From Kordiimonadaceae bacterium (lineage in GTDB: Bacteria; Pseudomonadota; Alphaproteobacteria; Sphingomonadales; Emcibacteraceae), in the NCBI GenBank assembly GCA_024236295.1, contig JACKKT010000005.1:1-64000 (forward strand): a stretch of 64,000 nucleotides of DNA. Reading direction: 5' to 3'. Positions 9,519 through 18,679 of the stretch are shown in pieces. Each line of letters opens with the position of its first letter. The first letter of the stretch is position 1. A program made the position numbers and the translations under genes. Below the pieces are notes generated by a model. The model ran no database searches and had not been told where the DNA came from. It saw only the letters and a program-made list of their open reading frames with translations.

Positions 9519-10882
9519 CCACCAAACGCATTGATTGCGTCTTTAATGGCATCAAGGGCAATATCAAGATCTGCCTGTGTAGTTTCATGGGAAGAAATAC
9601 TCATCCGGTAAACATCCCGGCCCAGCCAATGGGTCGGCCCGAACCAAGTTTTGCCACTGGCCGCCACATGATCCATTATTTTCTTCAATCGCTTATCATC
9701 ATTATCATCCAGACAAAAGACAATCTGGTTAATCACAACTTCATTCATGATAAAGAGGCCGATTTTTTGAAGCTCCCCCGAAAACCAGATGGCATGATCG
9801 CAGCAACGGTCAATCAGTTCACCGAAACCTTCCTGTCCCAGATGTTTAAGGGCCGCCCAAACATCAATTCCACGGGCACGGCGGGATAGCTCCGGCGTAA
9901 AATTGTTGGGGATCCTTTCTCCATCGGTTGTAAGATAGCTTGCTGATATGGAAAATGTTTCCAGCATCGCTTCGCGGTCGCGGCAAATGGCGATCGCGCT
10001 GTCATAAGGCACATTTAACCATTTATGACAATCAATTGACCAGCTGTCCGCCAGCTCCATTCCTTCCCCCAGATGTCCCCTCGTCGGGGAAACCTTTATC
10101 CAGCCGCCAAATGCCCCGTCAATATGAACCCATGCACCGACTTTTCGTGCACGGGCGCATATTTCAGTAAAATCATCAAATGCACCACTATTGATATTGC
10201 CTGCCTGAGCCAGAATGATACAGCTGTTATCAAGCGTCGGCATTTGATCAAGTCTCATTCTTCCTTCATCATCCACCGGAACGAATTCAAATTCCTCCGC
10301 TCCATGGCCCATATAATTAAGCGCACGGATATTGGTCGCATGAATATCTTCACTAATGATAAAGCGGATTTTGGGAGCCCGGCGCAAACCACCTTTTTTA
10401 AGATCGTAGCCAAGATTTTTATAAATTCTTGTCCGTGCTGATGATAGCGCGGTAAAGCCCGCCATAGTCGCACCGGTTACAAAGCCGACGGCCGTTCCCT
10501 GCGGCAGGGATAATAGTTCGATAATCCATCTTTGCGATACCTGTTCCAGCTTGGCATTAACATATCCAAGCATGGTCAGGGCAGAATTCTGATCCCATGT
10601 TGAGGTAAGCCAGTCGGCAGCCACCGTTACAGGTAATGTGCCGCCAACCACAAAGCCGAAAAATCGGCCACTGCGGCTTAACGTTGTTGCCGGATTTCCC
10701 AGTCTTTTTAACAGTTTTATCACATCAAGTGCATCAGTTTTACCTTTTGGCATTGCTTCATTAAATTCAACAAGAGCTTCTATCGCTGCTTTAGGAGGGA
10801 CAACCGGACCGGTTATCAGGTTATTTTCAAATTCCCGTGCTGTTTCAATCACAAAATTAAATAATTCTTCATCAAAACTCAT
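9515..10882 (-). CDS. Group II PLP-dependent amino acid decarboxylase (paralogue 2)
   Basis: A 455-residue paralogue of the 6488-7834 enzyme, alignable end to end. The ATG at 10882 was chosen over an upstream in-frame ATG at 10975: it aligns with the paralogue's N-terminus and follows a GGGAGAG ribosome binding site. Lys287 in SIDCHKWLN is the PLP lysine and Asp255 in HIDGAFGGW the cofactor aspartate. The reaction is presumably amino acid decarboxylation. Divergence in the substrate-facing N-terminal region suggests different substrates for the two copies. The end overlaps the convergent hydrolase gene by four bases. Confidence 0.92.
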   Translation of the reverse strand: MSFDEELFNFVIETAREFENNLITGPVVPPKAAIEALVEFNEAMPKGKTDALDVIKLLKRLGNPATTLSRSGRFFGFVVGGTLPVTVAADWLTSTWDQNSALTMLGYVNAKLEQVSQRWIIELLSLPQGTAVGFVTGATMAGFTALSSARTRIYKNLGYDLKKGGLRRAPKIRFIISEDIHATNIRALNYMGHGAEEFEFVPVDDEGRMRLDQMPTLDNSCIILAQAGNINSGAFDDFTEICARARKVGAWVHIDGAFGGWIKVSPTRGHLGEGMELADSWSIDCHKWLNVPYDSAIAICRDREAMLETFSISASYLTTDGERIPNNFTPELSRRARGIDVWAALKHLGQEGFGELIDRCCDHAIWFSGELQKIGLFIMNEVVINQIVFCLDDNDDKRLKKIMDHVAASGKTWFGPTHWLGRDVYRMSISSHETTQADLDIALDAIKDAINAFGG

Positions 10883-10962
10883 CCTACTCTCCCAAATTTT
10901 ATAAAGTTCCCACTTATTTTTACGCAAAATATGACGGAATTTCAATTGGTTAAAATTTAAAG

Positions 10963-10975
10963 TTGACAGTGTCAA
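10963..10975. promoter_or_regulatory. Palindrome with TTGACA boxes on both strands
   Basis: TTGACAGTGTCAA is a perfect inverted repeat, so each strand carries a consensus -35 hexamer. On the minus strand it lies ~80 bp ahead of the decarboxylase start at 10882; on the plus strand it faces an otherwise geneless stretch that ends in a strong terminator at 11069-11110. It may be a divergent promoter or a regulator binding site. Clear -10 boxes are not obvious. Confidence 0.35.
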
Positions 10976-11068
10976 TATATGGGTTAAGTTTTCACTGTAA
11001 ACATGTGATTCTTTATGTTTTACAATATCTCCCTTCTGCTGTTCTTGATCATGCGGCAGTAAAGGATT

Positions 11069-11110
11069 GGAGGGTGGGTTTCTCGTTGCCTACCCTCCAT
11101 TTTTTATTTT
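11069..11110 (+). terminator. Intrinsic terminator on plus strand
   Basis: A 10-bp stem (GGAGGGTGGG with CCTACCCTCC, one G-T wobble) with a 10-nt loop is followed by ATTTTTTATTTT. The U-tract is on the plus strand, yet no plus-strand gene was recognised upstream. It also overlaps the last codons of the minus-strand Sel1 gene and could serve that gene as a hairpin lacking a good U-tract. Confidence 0.7.
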
Positions 11111-12000
11111 TTCTGTGTATTGAGAATGGCGTAGGCGGCGGTATGGGCTTCTTTAATTTGGTCTGCTGTCATGTCCGCTTCTATTCGGATCTGATTATTG
11201 CGGGCATCCGGATTGCCATTTTCCGCTGCAACAAAAAACCATTTATCGACAAATATTTTGTCAAATCCTGCCGGGTTTTCCATTACGCGATTTTGGGCCA
11301 GATAATTCTGCGCTTCAGCATTGCCCGCATCCGCTGCCATCATAAAATAGGTTTCTGCCATCCTGTGGTTTTTTTCCACCCCTTCGCCAAAATAATAGCG
11401 AAGGCCAGTATTAAACTGGGCATAAATATTACCGGCATCGGCATATCTTCGGGTAAGGGCAACCCCTTTTTGGGTGATTAACCTGAACCATTGGCCGGTC
11501 CCGGTCCTGAAATGTCCGTTTATAAGCGATGCCGCACTGTTATGTTCTGCTGCAAGAATATAATATTCAATTGCATAATCTTCGTTATGACCAAATGCAA
11601 AATCATCATTATGGAGTTCACCCAGAATATAATAGGCATGGGTATAGCCAAGATCAGCCGATTTTATCAGATGAGACTGGGCTCGGCTGTAGTTTTTTGA
11701 AACACCATGCCCATATCCATAAAGCTTGCCCAGTGCCACATGAGCCATTGGATCATCGACAGCGGCCGCTTTTCCGTACCATTCACGGGCCTTTTCATAA
11801 TTTATGTCTGTTCCCCACCCATTTTCATATAACTGTCCGACTTTTATCTGCGCATATGTATCACCTTGCTCGGCCAGCGGCAAAAATTCAGTCATTGCTC
11901 TGCTATAATCGCCCATAAAATAGGCTTCTTTGGCCTGCTCTATATCCGCAAAGGCAGGAATTGAAGATAGAACCAAAAGCAGAATAAATATTTGTTTCAT
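11104..12000 (-). CDS. Secreted Sel1-repeat (TPR-like) protein
   Basis: A 298-residue protein with a Sec signal peptide (MKQIFILLLVLSSIPAFA) followed by Sel1-like repeats. These are recognisable by recurring A-x-x-W-Y-x-K-A and A-x-x-x-L-G-x-L/M-Y-x-x-G patterns, e.g. AREWYGKAA and ALGKLYGYGHG. Sel1 repeats form alpha-solenoid scaffolds for protein contacts. The start codon follows immediately after the stop of the 445-residue Sel1 gene (TAA then ATG with no gap), so the two are translationally coupled. The partner is unknown. Confidence 0.92.
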   Translation of the reverse strand: MKQIFILLLVLSSIPAFADIEQAKEAYFMGDYSRAMTEFLPLAEQGDTYAQIKVGQLYENGWGTDINYEKAREWYGKAAAVDDPMAHVALGKLYGYGHGVSKNYSRAQSHLIKSADLGYTHAYYILGELHNDDFAFGHNEDYAIEYYILAAEHNSAASLINGHFRTGTGQWFRLITQKGVALTRRYADAGNIYAQFNTGLRYYFGEGVEKNHRMAETYFMMAADAGNAEAQNYLAQNRVMENPAGFDKIFVDKWFFVAAENGNPDARNNQIRIEADMTADQIKEAHTAAYAILNTQKK

Positions 12001-13338
12001 TTAATGCCCATGATTTTCAAGCCAGGTCCTCGCCATATTTTCTGCTACATCAATTTCGTCTTCTGTCATTTCGGATTCTATAAATTGCCTGGCCTGTTGC
12101 GCACTCAGATTATCATTAACCAGCGAAATGCTGAACCACATATGAGCCAGAATATAATTTCTATCTGTACCCTGACCGTTGGCATACATATACCCCAGAT
12201 TATTCTGGGCTTCAGGGATATTCTGTTCCGCCGCCTTTTGATACCACTTTAAGGCTTCTTCCTCATTAATGATGACATTCTGCCCGGTACGATAAATATT
12301 TCCAAGAAAATACTGGGCAATCGGATGGCCTTTTTCGGCCGCTTTAAGGAACCATTTTGTTGCTTCCTTAATATTCTGATCAACACCAAGGCCGATATAA
12401 TACATGGAGCCCAGATCATATTCAGCTGCGCGGTAATTCTGATCAGCCGACGTTCTGTACCAGCGCATCGCCTCATTGAGATCACGTTCTATGCCCTTAT
12501 CCTGTCGATATAAATTGCCAAGGTTATACTGCGCTTCAGCGTCGCCCTGATTGGCGGCCATTTCAAAATATTTAAACGCTTCATTCACATTCTGGTCAAC
12601 ACGGTCGCCAGTATTATACATTATTCCGATTATGGTCTGGGCTTCCATTATACCATTATCGGCAGCATCCTTCATCCAATCAACGGCCTGCCGGCTGTTT
12701 ATGCTGGCATCCAGCCCATCGAAAACCTGTTTTGCCACCAGATATTCAGCCTGCGGGTAGCCATTTCCGGCTGCACTTCTTAATAAAAGTTCAGATTTAT
12801 CCTCATCTATTTCAACACCTGTGCCCTTTTGATAAAATTCGCTAAGCTTATATTGGGCCGCGCCGTTATTGGCTTTCGAAGCAGAAAGATAATAGTCGAG
12901 TGCCTTATTACTGTCCCGGTTTACTCCAAAACCGTTTTCTGACATTTCGCCAAGATAATAAAGCGCTACACCATTGCCTGATGTTGCCGCCTTATCAAAA
13001 TAAGGTTTTGCCATATTGTATTTTTTATCAAAATAATAAGATGTAGCAAGTGCAAGGGCCGCCCCCGGATAATCATTGTCCGCAGCAATTTTATAATAGG
13101 CTTGTGCTTGCGCACTGTTTTTTTCAACACCTGTACCCTGATCATACATCTGACCAACCAGAAAGCTTGCTTCCATATTTCCAGCAGCAGACTGTTCCTG
13201 GTAATAATTCAGCGCCGTGGCATAATCCCCCTGATCATAGGCCAGTCTGGCACCATCCATTGACATGCCGGTTGCACAGGCCTCAAGCAGGCCACAAAGT
13301 AATACTAAACGAAAGAAAAACAGGATTTTTTTACTCAT
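12001..13338 (-). CDS. Sel1-repeat lipoprotein
   Basis: A 445-residue protein with a lipoprotein-type N-terminus (hydrophobic LVLLCGLLEAC, acylation likely at Cys21). About ten consecutive Sel1 repeats of ~36 residues follow, with hallmark segments such as AEAQYNLGNLY, AMRWYRTSA and ALKWYQKAAEQ. It is probably anchored in the outer membrane facing the periplasm as a scaffold. It is first or second in a run of three Sel1 genes and coupled without gap to the downstream 298-residue gene. Confidence 0.92.
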   Translation of the reverse strand: MSKKILFFFRLVLLCGLLEACATGMSMDGARLAYDQGDYATALNYYQEQSAAGNMEASFLVGQMYDQGTGVEKNSAQAQAYYKIAADNDYPGAALALATSYYFDKKYNMAKPYFDKAATSGNGVALYYLGEMSENGFGVNRDSNKALDYYLSASKANNGAAQYKLSEFYQKGTGVEIDEDKSELLLRSAAGNGYPQAEYLVAKQVFDGLDASINSRQAVDWMKDAADNGIMEAQTIIGIMYNTGDRVDQNVNEAFKYFEMAANQGDAEAQYNLGNLYRQDKGIERDLNEAMRWYRTSADQNYRAAEYDLGSMYYIGLGVDQNIKEATKWFLKAAEKGHPIAQYFLGNIYRTGQNVIINEEEALKWYQKAAEQNIPEAQNNLGYMYANGQGTDRNYILAHMWFSISLVNDNLSAQQARQFIESEMTEDEIDVAENMARTWLENHGH

Positions 13339-13430
13339 TTCAATTTCCCTGAAATTAAGGATACTATTTATAAAAACACATACTAGGCACTTATATTCTC
13401 ATAAAGTGTTAATTTTTGCAAAAAAATCTA

Positions 13431-14129
13431 TCATCCAGGATGATTGGCTATCCATTGATTGGCAAGTGTAATTGCCTGAGTAACAGTATCCACATCCATT
13501 TCTTTGGTATAGCTATCAAGTAAACTGGCCGCGGGCCCATCCCCGCGCTCTTTTGCAATGTACAGCCACATAAAAGCATATAAATTACTGGGCAAAGTTC
13601 CCTGTCCCAACTTATACATTACACCAAGGCTTCTCTGTGCGGCAGTCATACCCTGCCCGGCAGCCAAGAGATACCAGTTCAATGCCTGTTCGTAACTTTG
13701 CTCAACGCCACTCCCCTGATAGAACATTTGCCCGATATTAAATTGTGCACCAAAATATCCCTGATCGGCAGATTTTAAAAACCATGACATGGCTTCATCA
13801 TAATTGACCGGCATTCCTTCGCCGTTTTTGGCCATCTGCCCCAGTTCATTTTGTGCAATTGCATGGCCGCCTTCACTGGCCGCTTTAAGCCATTTTACGG
13901 CTTCTGCAAGATCCTGATCAACCGCCAGCGCATTTTTATACATATAGCCGACATTATAAGCGGCATTGATATTACCGTTTTCCGCTTCATCAATAAATAT
14001 ATCATATGCAGTTTTATAATCACCGCTTCTATATGCTATAAGCCCTTCATCGAAACTTTTTTTACTTAACAAGTTCCAAGAAATAAAAACAAGCGCAAGC
14101 AGAGCGGCAATTTTTAGAATCTTGCTCAT
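13431..14129 (-). CDS. Sel1-repeat protein with N-terminal membrane anchor
   Basis: A 232-residue protein with an N-terminal hydrophobic segment (LKIAALLALVFISWNLL), probably an uncleaved anchor, and about four Sel1 repeats (AVKWLKAASEGG, AMSWFLKSADQGY, ALNWYLLAAGQG). The last unit, YAFMWLYIAKERGDG, ends the solenoid as in many Sel1 proteins. It is the upstream gene of the three tandem Sel1 genes, separated from the next by 92 nt. Function unknown beyond scaffold. Confidence 0.9.
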   Translation of the reverse strand: MSKILKIAALLALVFISWNLLSKKSFDEGLIAYRSGDYKTAYDIFIDEAENGNINAAYNVGYMYKNALAVDQDLAEAVKWLKAASEGGHAIAQNELGQMAKNGEGMPVNYDEAMSWFLKSADQGYFGAQFNIGQMFYQGSGVEQSYEQALNWYLLAAGQGMTAAQRSLGVMYKLGQGTLPSNLYAFMWLYIAKERGDGPAASLLDSYTKEMDVDTVTQAITLANQWIANHPG

Positions 14130-14194
14130 TTTTCCCCATTTTGTTTTACTCTGCTATTTTAGCACGGTAATGCTCAATATATCAATAACTTATG

Positions 14195-15883
14195 CTATTT
14201 AGTACCACGACGGCCAGAAGATTTTCCTTTTGGTGAAAATCGGGTGAACCCACCCGTTTGTTTTTGCTTGCCTGAATTCTTGCCTTTTGGCTTTTCCCGC
14301 CTTTTGGATGACGGTTTTTCCCGCCCTACAGCAGCGGGTTTTTCAGACTTTTTCCCATAAAGTTTTTCGCGTTTTCCTTTTGGTTCTTCGCGCTTTTTGG
14401 CTTTTACCTTCGCTGGTTTTATTTTTCCCGCTTTCCCATGCAGTTTTTTAAGGACCGGATCGTCACCAAATTCTGCGGCGCCAAGCTGATAGCTGTCCTG
14501 TAGCGGGTCGTAGGCTTTTTTTGCTCTTTCCGGCTTTTCGCTTTTTTCTCTTAACGGTCTTTGATGATCAGCCTTAAAAGATTTTGCTTTTTTCTTTTCC
14601 TGTTTTACTGACGGCTCCCGTCCAGGCCTGCGGCTCATGGTTTTGGAGCTTCTTGCCTTATTTCTTTTTCCCTTTTTAAAATCACCGACATCAGCAATAT
14701 CAAAATGAAATCTCTGTTCTTCATCAACTTCAATCGGCAGTTTTATAAGCTTTTCAATTTCCCGCAGAAGACGGACATCACTTGGATCACAAAAGGAAAT
14801 GGCAAGACCACGAACACCTGCGCGACCTGTGCGTCCGACACGATGAATATAATTTTCCGCTTCAATTGGCAGCTCGTAATTAATGACATGGCTGATCCCT
14901 TCCACATCAATACCGCGCGCAGCTACATCAGTTGCCACCAGCACTTTGGTTCTGCCTTTGCGATAATTAAGCAGGATTTTTTCCCTTGTGCGCTGTTTTT
15001 TGTCCCCATGGATTGCATCAATACGCATATCCGTTCCTTCAAAAGCGGCTTTTAACTCGTCACAAAGTTTGTCCGCCCCTAGTTTGGTACGGGCAAAAAC
15101 AAGCGCTTTGTCAATTGTCTCATCCTGTAATAATGAAATAAGAAGAGCCAGTTTATCCTTGCGTCGCACATTCATTAACCGGTGGGCAATGGTATCGGCA
15201 ACGACCGTTTTTCTTTCCTGCTCAACATATTCCGGATTTTTTAATAGCTCACCTGAAAGTTTTCTTACCTTTTCGTTCATAGTAGCGGAAAACATGACCG
15301 TCTGGTGATCTTCGGGCAGGTTTTTACGCACTTCAATCACATCATCAATAAAGCCCATATCCAGCATTCTGTCCGCTTCATCAAGGATAAATGTCCGGCA
15401 TTCGTCCAGTCTGACATTGTTGCTTCCCATATGATCAATCAGCCGACCGGGTGTGGAAATTAGAATATCTACACCATATTTAAGTTTGCGGATCTGCGGC
15501 TGGTAACTTTGCCCGCCAGCAACGACCAGATTTTTAATTGGTGTGCCCCTGCTCATGATTTCGATGAATTTTCCAATCTGCATTACCAGTTCACGGGTTG
15601 GCGCCAGGATCAGAACTTTAGGCTTATGGCTTTCCGGTTTCTGATAATCATCGATCAGCTTATTGATAATCGGCAATGAAAAAGCAGCGGTTTTGCCACT
15701 GCCGGTCTGGGCTATGCCCATCAGGTCAGACCCGCCCATCACATATGGAATGGCAAGGTCCTGAATTGGGGTCGGGGTATTAAAACTTTCTTTTTTAATG
15801 GATTTGATGATGGCCTTGTCAAAGCCGAATTTGTCAAAATCAAAAACAGGCGCATCCACGCCCTGCGCATTTTCCAGCGTCAT
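14195..15883 (-). CDS. DEAD-box ATP-dependent RNA helicase, RhlE-like
   Basis: A 562-residue helicase. The Q motif is at FNTPTPIQ (Gln41), motif I AQTGSGKT at 58-65, Ia PTRELVMQI, motif II DEAD, motif III SAT, and motif VI HRVGRTGRAG. The C-terminal ~180 residues are a low-complexity Lys/Arg-rich tail that likely binds RNA nonspecifically, as in RhlE and other cold or ribosome-assembly helicases. It should unwind short RNA duplexes during ribosome assembly or mRNA decay. The leader carries nested inverted repeats (15893-15937). Confidence 0.95.
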   Translation of the reverse strand: MTLENAQGVDAPVFDFDKFGFDKAIIKSIKKESFNTPTPIQDLAIPYVMGGSDLMGIAQTGSGKTAAFSLPIINKLIDDYQKPESHKPKVLILAPTRELVMQIGKFIEIMSRGTPIKNLVVAGGQSYQPQIRKLKYGVDILISTPGRLIDHMGSNNVRLDECRTFILDEADRMLDMGFIDDVIEVRKNLPEDHQTVMFSATMNEKVRKLSGELLKNPEYVEQERKTVVADTIAHRLMNVRRKDKLALLISLLQDETIDKALVFARTKLGADKLCDELKAAFEGTDMRIDAIHGDKKQRTREKILLNYRKGRTKVLVATDVAARGIDVEGISHVINYELPIEAENYIHRVGRTGRAGVRGLAISFCDPSDVRLLREIEKLIKLPIEVDEEQRFHFDIADVGDFKKGKRNKARSSKTMSRRPGREPSVKQEKKKAKSFKADHQRPLREKSEKPERAKKAYDPLQDSYQLGAAEFGDDPVLKKLHGKAGKIKPAKVKAKKREEPKGKREKLYGKKSEKPAAVGREKPSSKRREKPKGKNSGKQKQTGGFTRFSPKGKSSGRRGTK

Positions 15884-15892
15884 AATATTTCC

Positions 15893-15937
15893 TTCGCGGG
15901 TTTACCCGATCTGCCGGGTTTATATATTCTCCGCGAA
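15893..15937 (-). promoter_or_regulatory. Nested inverted repeats in helicase leader
   Basis: Outer arms TTCGCGG (15893-15899) and CCGCGAA (15931-15937) enclose inner arms ACCCG (15904-15908) and CGGGT (15915-15919). The structure sits directly upstream of the helicase ATG at 15883, inside the expected 5' UTR. It could regulate translation or be bound by the helicase, but no known riboswitch or cold-shock element is recognised. Confidence 0.35.
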
Positions 15938-16128
15938 TGCACTTGGCCTTATCATAAAAGGATACACGTGATCGTTACTTGTCACGGCTGCCTGGCGGAA
16001 TTGAATTATTAAATAATCCTGTAACGGCCCGGTAATGCGCTTTTTAACACCATAAGTCAAGCAATATACTTTATCAAAACATTCAGGCATGTTAAAAAAA
16101 CCAATATAAATGAAGAATGAGGCAGGAA

Positions 16129-17256
16129 ATGCGTAATTTTGAACTGGAAGTTTTTTTCTCTAAATGGGAATTTAAAGCCAAATATCATCTGACCGCTTCC
16201 GATGTGGAAAGCATGACGATGAAAGAACTGCTGGCCATGGCAAGTCCGGAAGACAGGGAAGCTTTTGAAAATCTGTGGCTTGGCTATACTGAAACATATG
16301 GTCTTCCTGCCTTAAGGCGTGAAATTGCAAGCACTTATGATCATATGAAGGATCAGAATATCCTTTGTTTTGCCGGTGCTGAGGAAGGCATTTATGCCGC
16401 CATGAGAAGCATGCTGGACAGAGATGATCATGCCATAGTTATCGTACCCAATTATCAGGCGGCAGAAACGGTGCCCATAAGCATTTGTGACGTAACGGGT
16501 ATCAGACTTGATGCGGACAATGACTGGGATTTGAATATAGATGCTGTCGTTGGTGCCTTAAGGCCCAATACCAAGATGATATCCATAAATTTTCCCAATA
16601 ATCCTACCGGAAAAATTATTTCCCGTGAAAAGCTCGATAGTCTGGTCAATATGGCCCGTGAGTTTAATGTATATATTTTCAGTGATGAAGTTTACCGCGG
16701 AATTGAGATTGATGAAAATAAAAGACTGCCGCAAATTGCCGATATTTATGAAAAAGGGATTTCCCTTAATGTCATGTCGAAAGCTTATGGTCTTCCGGGC
16801 TTAAGGATCGGCTGGCTGGCATCGCAGGATACGGCCATACTTGCTGAAATAGAACGGTATAAGCATTATCTGACCATATGCAACAGCGCACCATCAGAAA
16901 TTCTTTCACTTATTGCTTTAAAATCACGTAATAAAATATTGGAAAAAAACAAAAAATTACTATCTGAAAATTTGAATAAACTTGATAAATTCTTCTCTGA
17001 ATTTCCCAATTTGTTTGAATGGAAACGCCCGGATGGCGGTGCCGTTGCCTACCCGCGTTATCTGGGGCCGGATACGGCAAATGAATTTTGCGAAAAACTA
17101 CTGGATGAAACAGGTATTTTGCTGCTGCCGCCACGCATTTATAATTCTGAACTGATGTCCACACCACAGGATCATTTCCGTATTGGCTTTGGCCGAAGCG
17201 GTATGGATAAAATGCTGGATGTTTTTTATCATTACCTGAAAAAAAACCGCGCCTGA
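16129..17256 (+). CDS. Class I/II PLP aminotransferase
   Basis: A fold-type I aminotransferase of 375 residues from the ATG at 16129, chosen because GAGG sits 6 nt upstream; an ATG at 16117 would add four residues. NFPNNPTGK is the Asn-Pro substrate/PLP motif, SDEVYRGIE holds the aspartate and tyrosine contacting the cofactor, and MSKAYGLPGLRIGW has the Schiff-base lysine (218 from this start). The C-terminal arginine for the carboxylate is in HFRIGFGR. It resembles the aspartate aminotransferase/capreomycidine synthase-like branch. The substrate is unknown. Its 3' end overlaps the terminator of the convergent YceI operon. Confidence 0.92.
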   Translation: MRNFELEVFFSKWEFKAKYHLTASDVESMTMKELLAMASPEDREAFENLWLGYTETYGLPALRREIASTYDHMKDQNILCFAGAEEGIYAAMRSMLDRDDHAIVIVPNYQAAETVPISICDVTGIRLDADNDWDLNIDAVVGALRPNTKMISINFPNNPTGKIISREKLDSLVNMAREFNVYIFSDEVYRGIEIDENKRLPQIADIYEKGISLNVMSKAYGLPGLRIGWLASQDTAILAEIERYKHYLTICNSAPSEILSLIALKSRNKILEKNKKLLSENLNKLDKFFSEFPNLFEWKRPDGGAVAYPRYLGPDTANEFCEKLLDETGILLLPPRIYNSELMSTPQDHFRIGFGRSGMDKMLDVFYHYLKKNRA

Positions 17257-17268
17257 ATGACGCGGTTT
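17244..17268 (-). terminator. Intrinsic terminator of the yceI/cytochrome b561 operon
   Basis: An 8-bp stem (AAACCGCG with CGCGGTTT, 9-nt loop) runs, on the minus strand, into a stretch of Ts. It lies 23 nt past the YceI stop and overlaps the last codons of the convergent aminotransferase gene. Confidence 0.8.
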
Positions 17269-17290
17269 CCAATACGCTATCTGATTTGAA

Positions 17291-17854
17291 TTATTGTCTT
17301 ACACCTTCAACATATAAATTTAAAAAGATGTCACCATAGTCAAATTCATAATTGAAGTCTTTTGACTTCAATGTGGTTGTGGCTTCAAATCCGTGGCGGA
17401 AACCGCCCCAGGGATCATCGCCTCCGCCCACATGTTTTGCCATAAGGTTAACAGGTTTTGTCACACCGTTCAGGGTTAGGTTACCTTTAATAATGCCACT
17501 GTCTGCCCCGGTCACTTCTATTGATGTGCTTTCAAAATGAGCCATCGGGTTATTTTCAACATTCAGATAAGCTTCTTCACTGATATGTTTATCACGAATG
17601 GCATGATTGGTATTGACACTTCGGACATCCACATCGACAACAACCTTTGAAGCAGCAGGATTATTTTCATCAAAGGTGAACTTTCCAGAGAATTTATCAA
17701 AGCGCCCAACAAGCCAGCTATATCCGATATGTTTTACACGGAAATTAATGGAAGCATGCATTCCTTCGGCATCAATAATATAGTCTGCGGCAGTTGCCCC
17801 CGATATAGTCACCGGTGAAATAAGAAGAAATGTAGCAATAAGCAGTTTTTTCAT
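17291..17854 (-). CDS. YceI family periplasmic lipocalin-like protein
   Basis: A 187-residue protein with a Sec signal peptide (cleavage likely after ATAA, residues 20-23) and a YceI beta-barrel domain. Typical segments are INFRVKHIGYSWLVGRFDKFSG, here near residues 37-58, then VDVDVRSVNTNHAIRDKHI and the C-terminal FNYEFDYGD. Members bind isoprenoid/polyprenoid lipids in the periplasm. It sits 35 nt downstream of a cytochrome b561 gene, the usual partner in proteobacteria, and the two are probably an operon. Confidence 0.95.
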   Translation of the reverse strand: MKKLLIATFLLISPVTISGATAADYIIDAEGMHASINFRVKHIGYSWLVGRFDKFSGKFTFDENNPAASKVVVDVDVRSVNTNHAIRDKHISEEAYLNVENNPMAHFESTSIEVTGADSGIIKGNLTLNGVTKPVNLMAKHVGGGDDPWGGFRHGFEATTTLKSKDFNYEFDYGDIFLNLYVEGVRQ

Positions 17855-17889
17855 AGAATTCTTTCCTTTGGTTGAGTGTACCCTGATAT

Positions 17890-18441
17890 TTATTTGATTT
17901 TTGCAAATGGCAACATACGTAAAAGCGTATTATCTTTATCGATAAAGTGATGCTTGAGCGCTGCCAGTGCATGGATGACTGCAAGCAGTATAATGAAATA
18001 AGCCATATACTGATGAATATTTCCAATTAGGACCTTGCTTTCATTAACATTAATAAGGGCCGGCAGCTCAAACCAGTTAAACAGAGCCACCGGTGTATCC
18101 CCCGCTGTTGAAATAAGGTATCCTGTTATTAATATTGAAAACATCAATACATAAAGAGCAATTTTCATTAGTCCTGATGTCAGCTTTTCATAGGGTTTTA
18201 GATAGCTGTCATCCGGATTTCGGTTTTTAAGCCGCCATAACAGAAATAGCGGCACAACTAAAAACATAATAAGTCCAATACTTTCATGAATATGAGGTGC
18301 TTTCATATACCACTTGCTATAATAGTCGAGAGTTCGCATCCAGTATCCAAGTGCAAACATACCAACAATTGCAAGTGCCACCCCCCAATGTAATAATTTT
18401 GAAAAAACCCCGTATTTTTTTTCTGTATCTTTTATATTCAT
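17890..18441 (-). CDS. Cytochrome b561 family protein
   Basis: A 183-residue four-helix membrane cytochrome. Candidate haem ligands are His18 (SKLLHWGVA), His50/His52 (APHIHESIG), His143 (NIHQYMA) and His156 (AVIHALAALKHH), placed in helices 1, 2 and 4 as in CybB-type proteins. It should shuttle electrons between quinol and periplasmic acceptors. It lies directly upstream of the yceI-type gene, a conserved pairing. Confidence 0.93.
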   Translation of the reverse strand: MNIKDTEKKYGVFSKLLHWGVALAIVGMFALGYWMRTLDYYSKWYMKAPHIHESIGLIMFLVVPLFLLWRLKNRNPDDSYLKPYEKLTSGLMKIALYVLMFSILITGYLISTAGDTPVALFNWFELPALINVNESKVLIGNIHQYMAYFIILLAVIHALAALKHHFIDKDNTLLRMLPFAKIK

Positions 18442-18679
18442 CTGCCCAAATTCTGTATTTTTAGTGTTGAAATTTAATACCTAAATTACATAAAAACTCA
18501 AATCACAAAAATGTGACTTTTCATTATACGGTCGAAAACCAAAAACTGACCAAAAAAAATAAATTCGGTTATTTGCTAATTATGGTTAATTAATTCACTA
18601 AATATTAACATGTTTATTATAGGAAAATTATATTGATTAATTTGTAAATTTGTTAAACCCCGTGAGGAGGAGTAAAATA

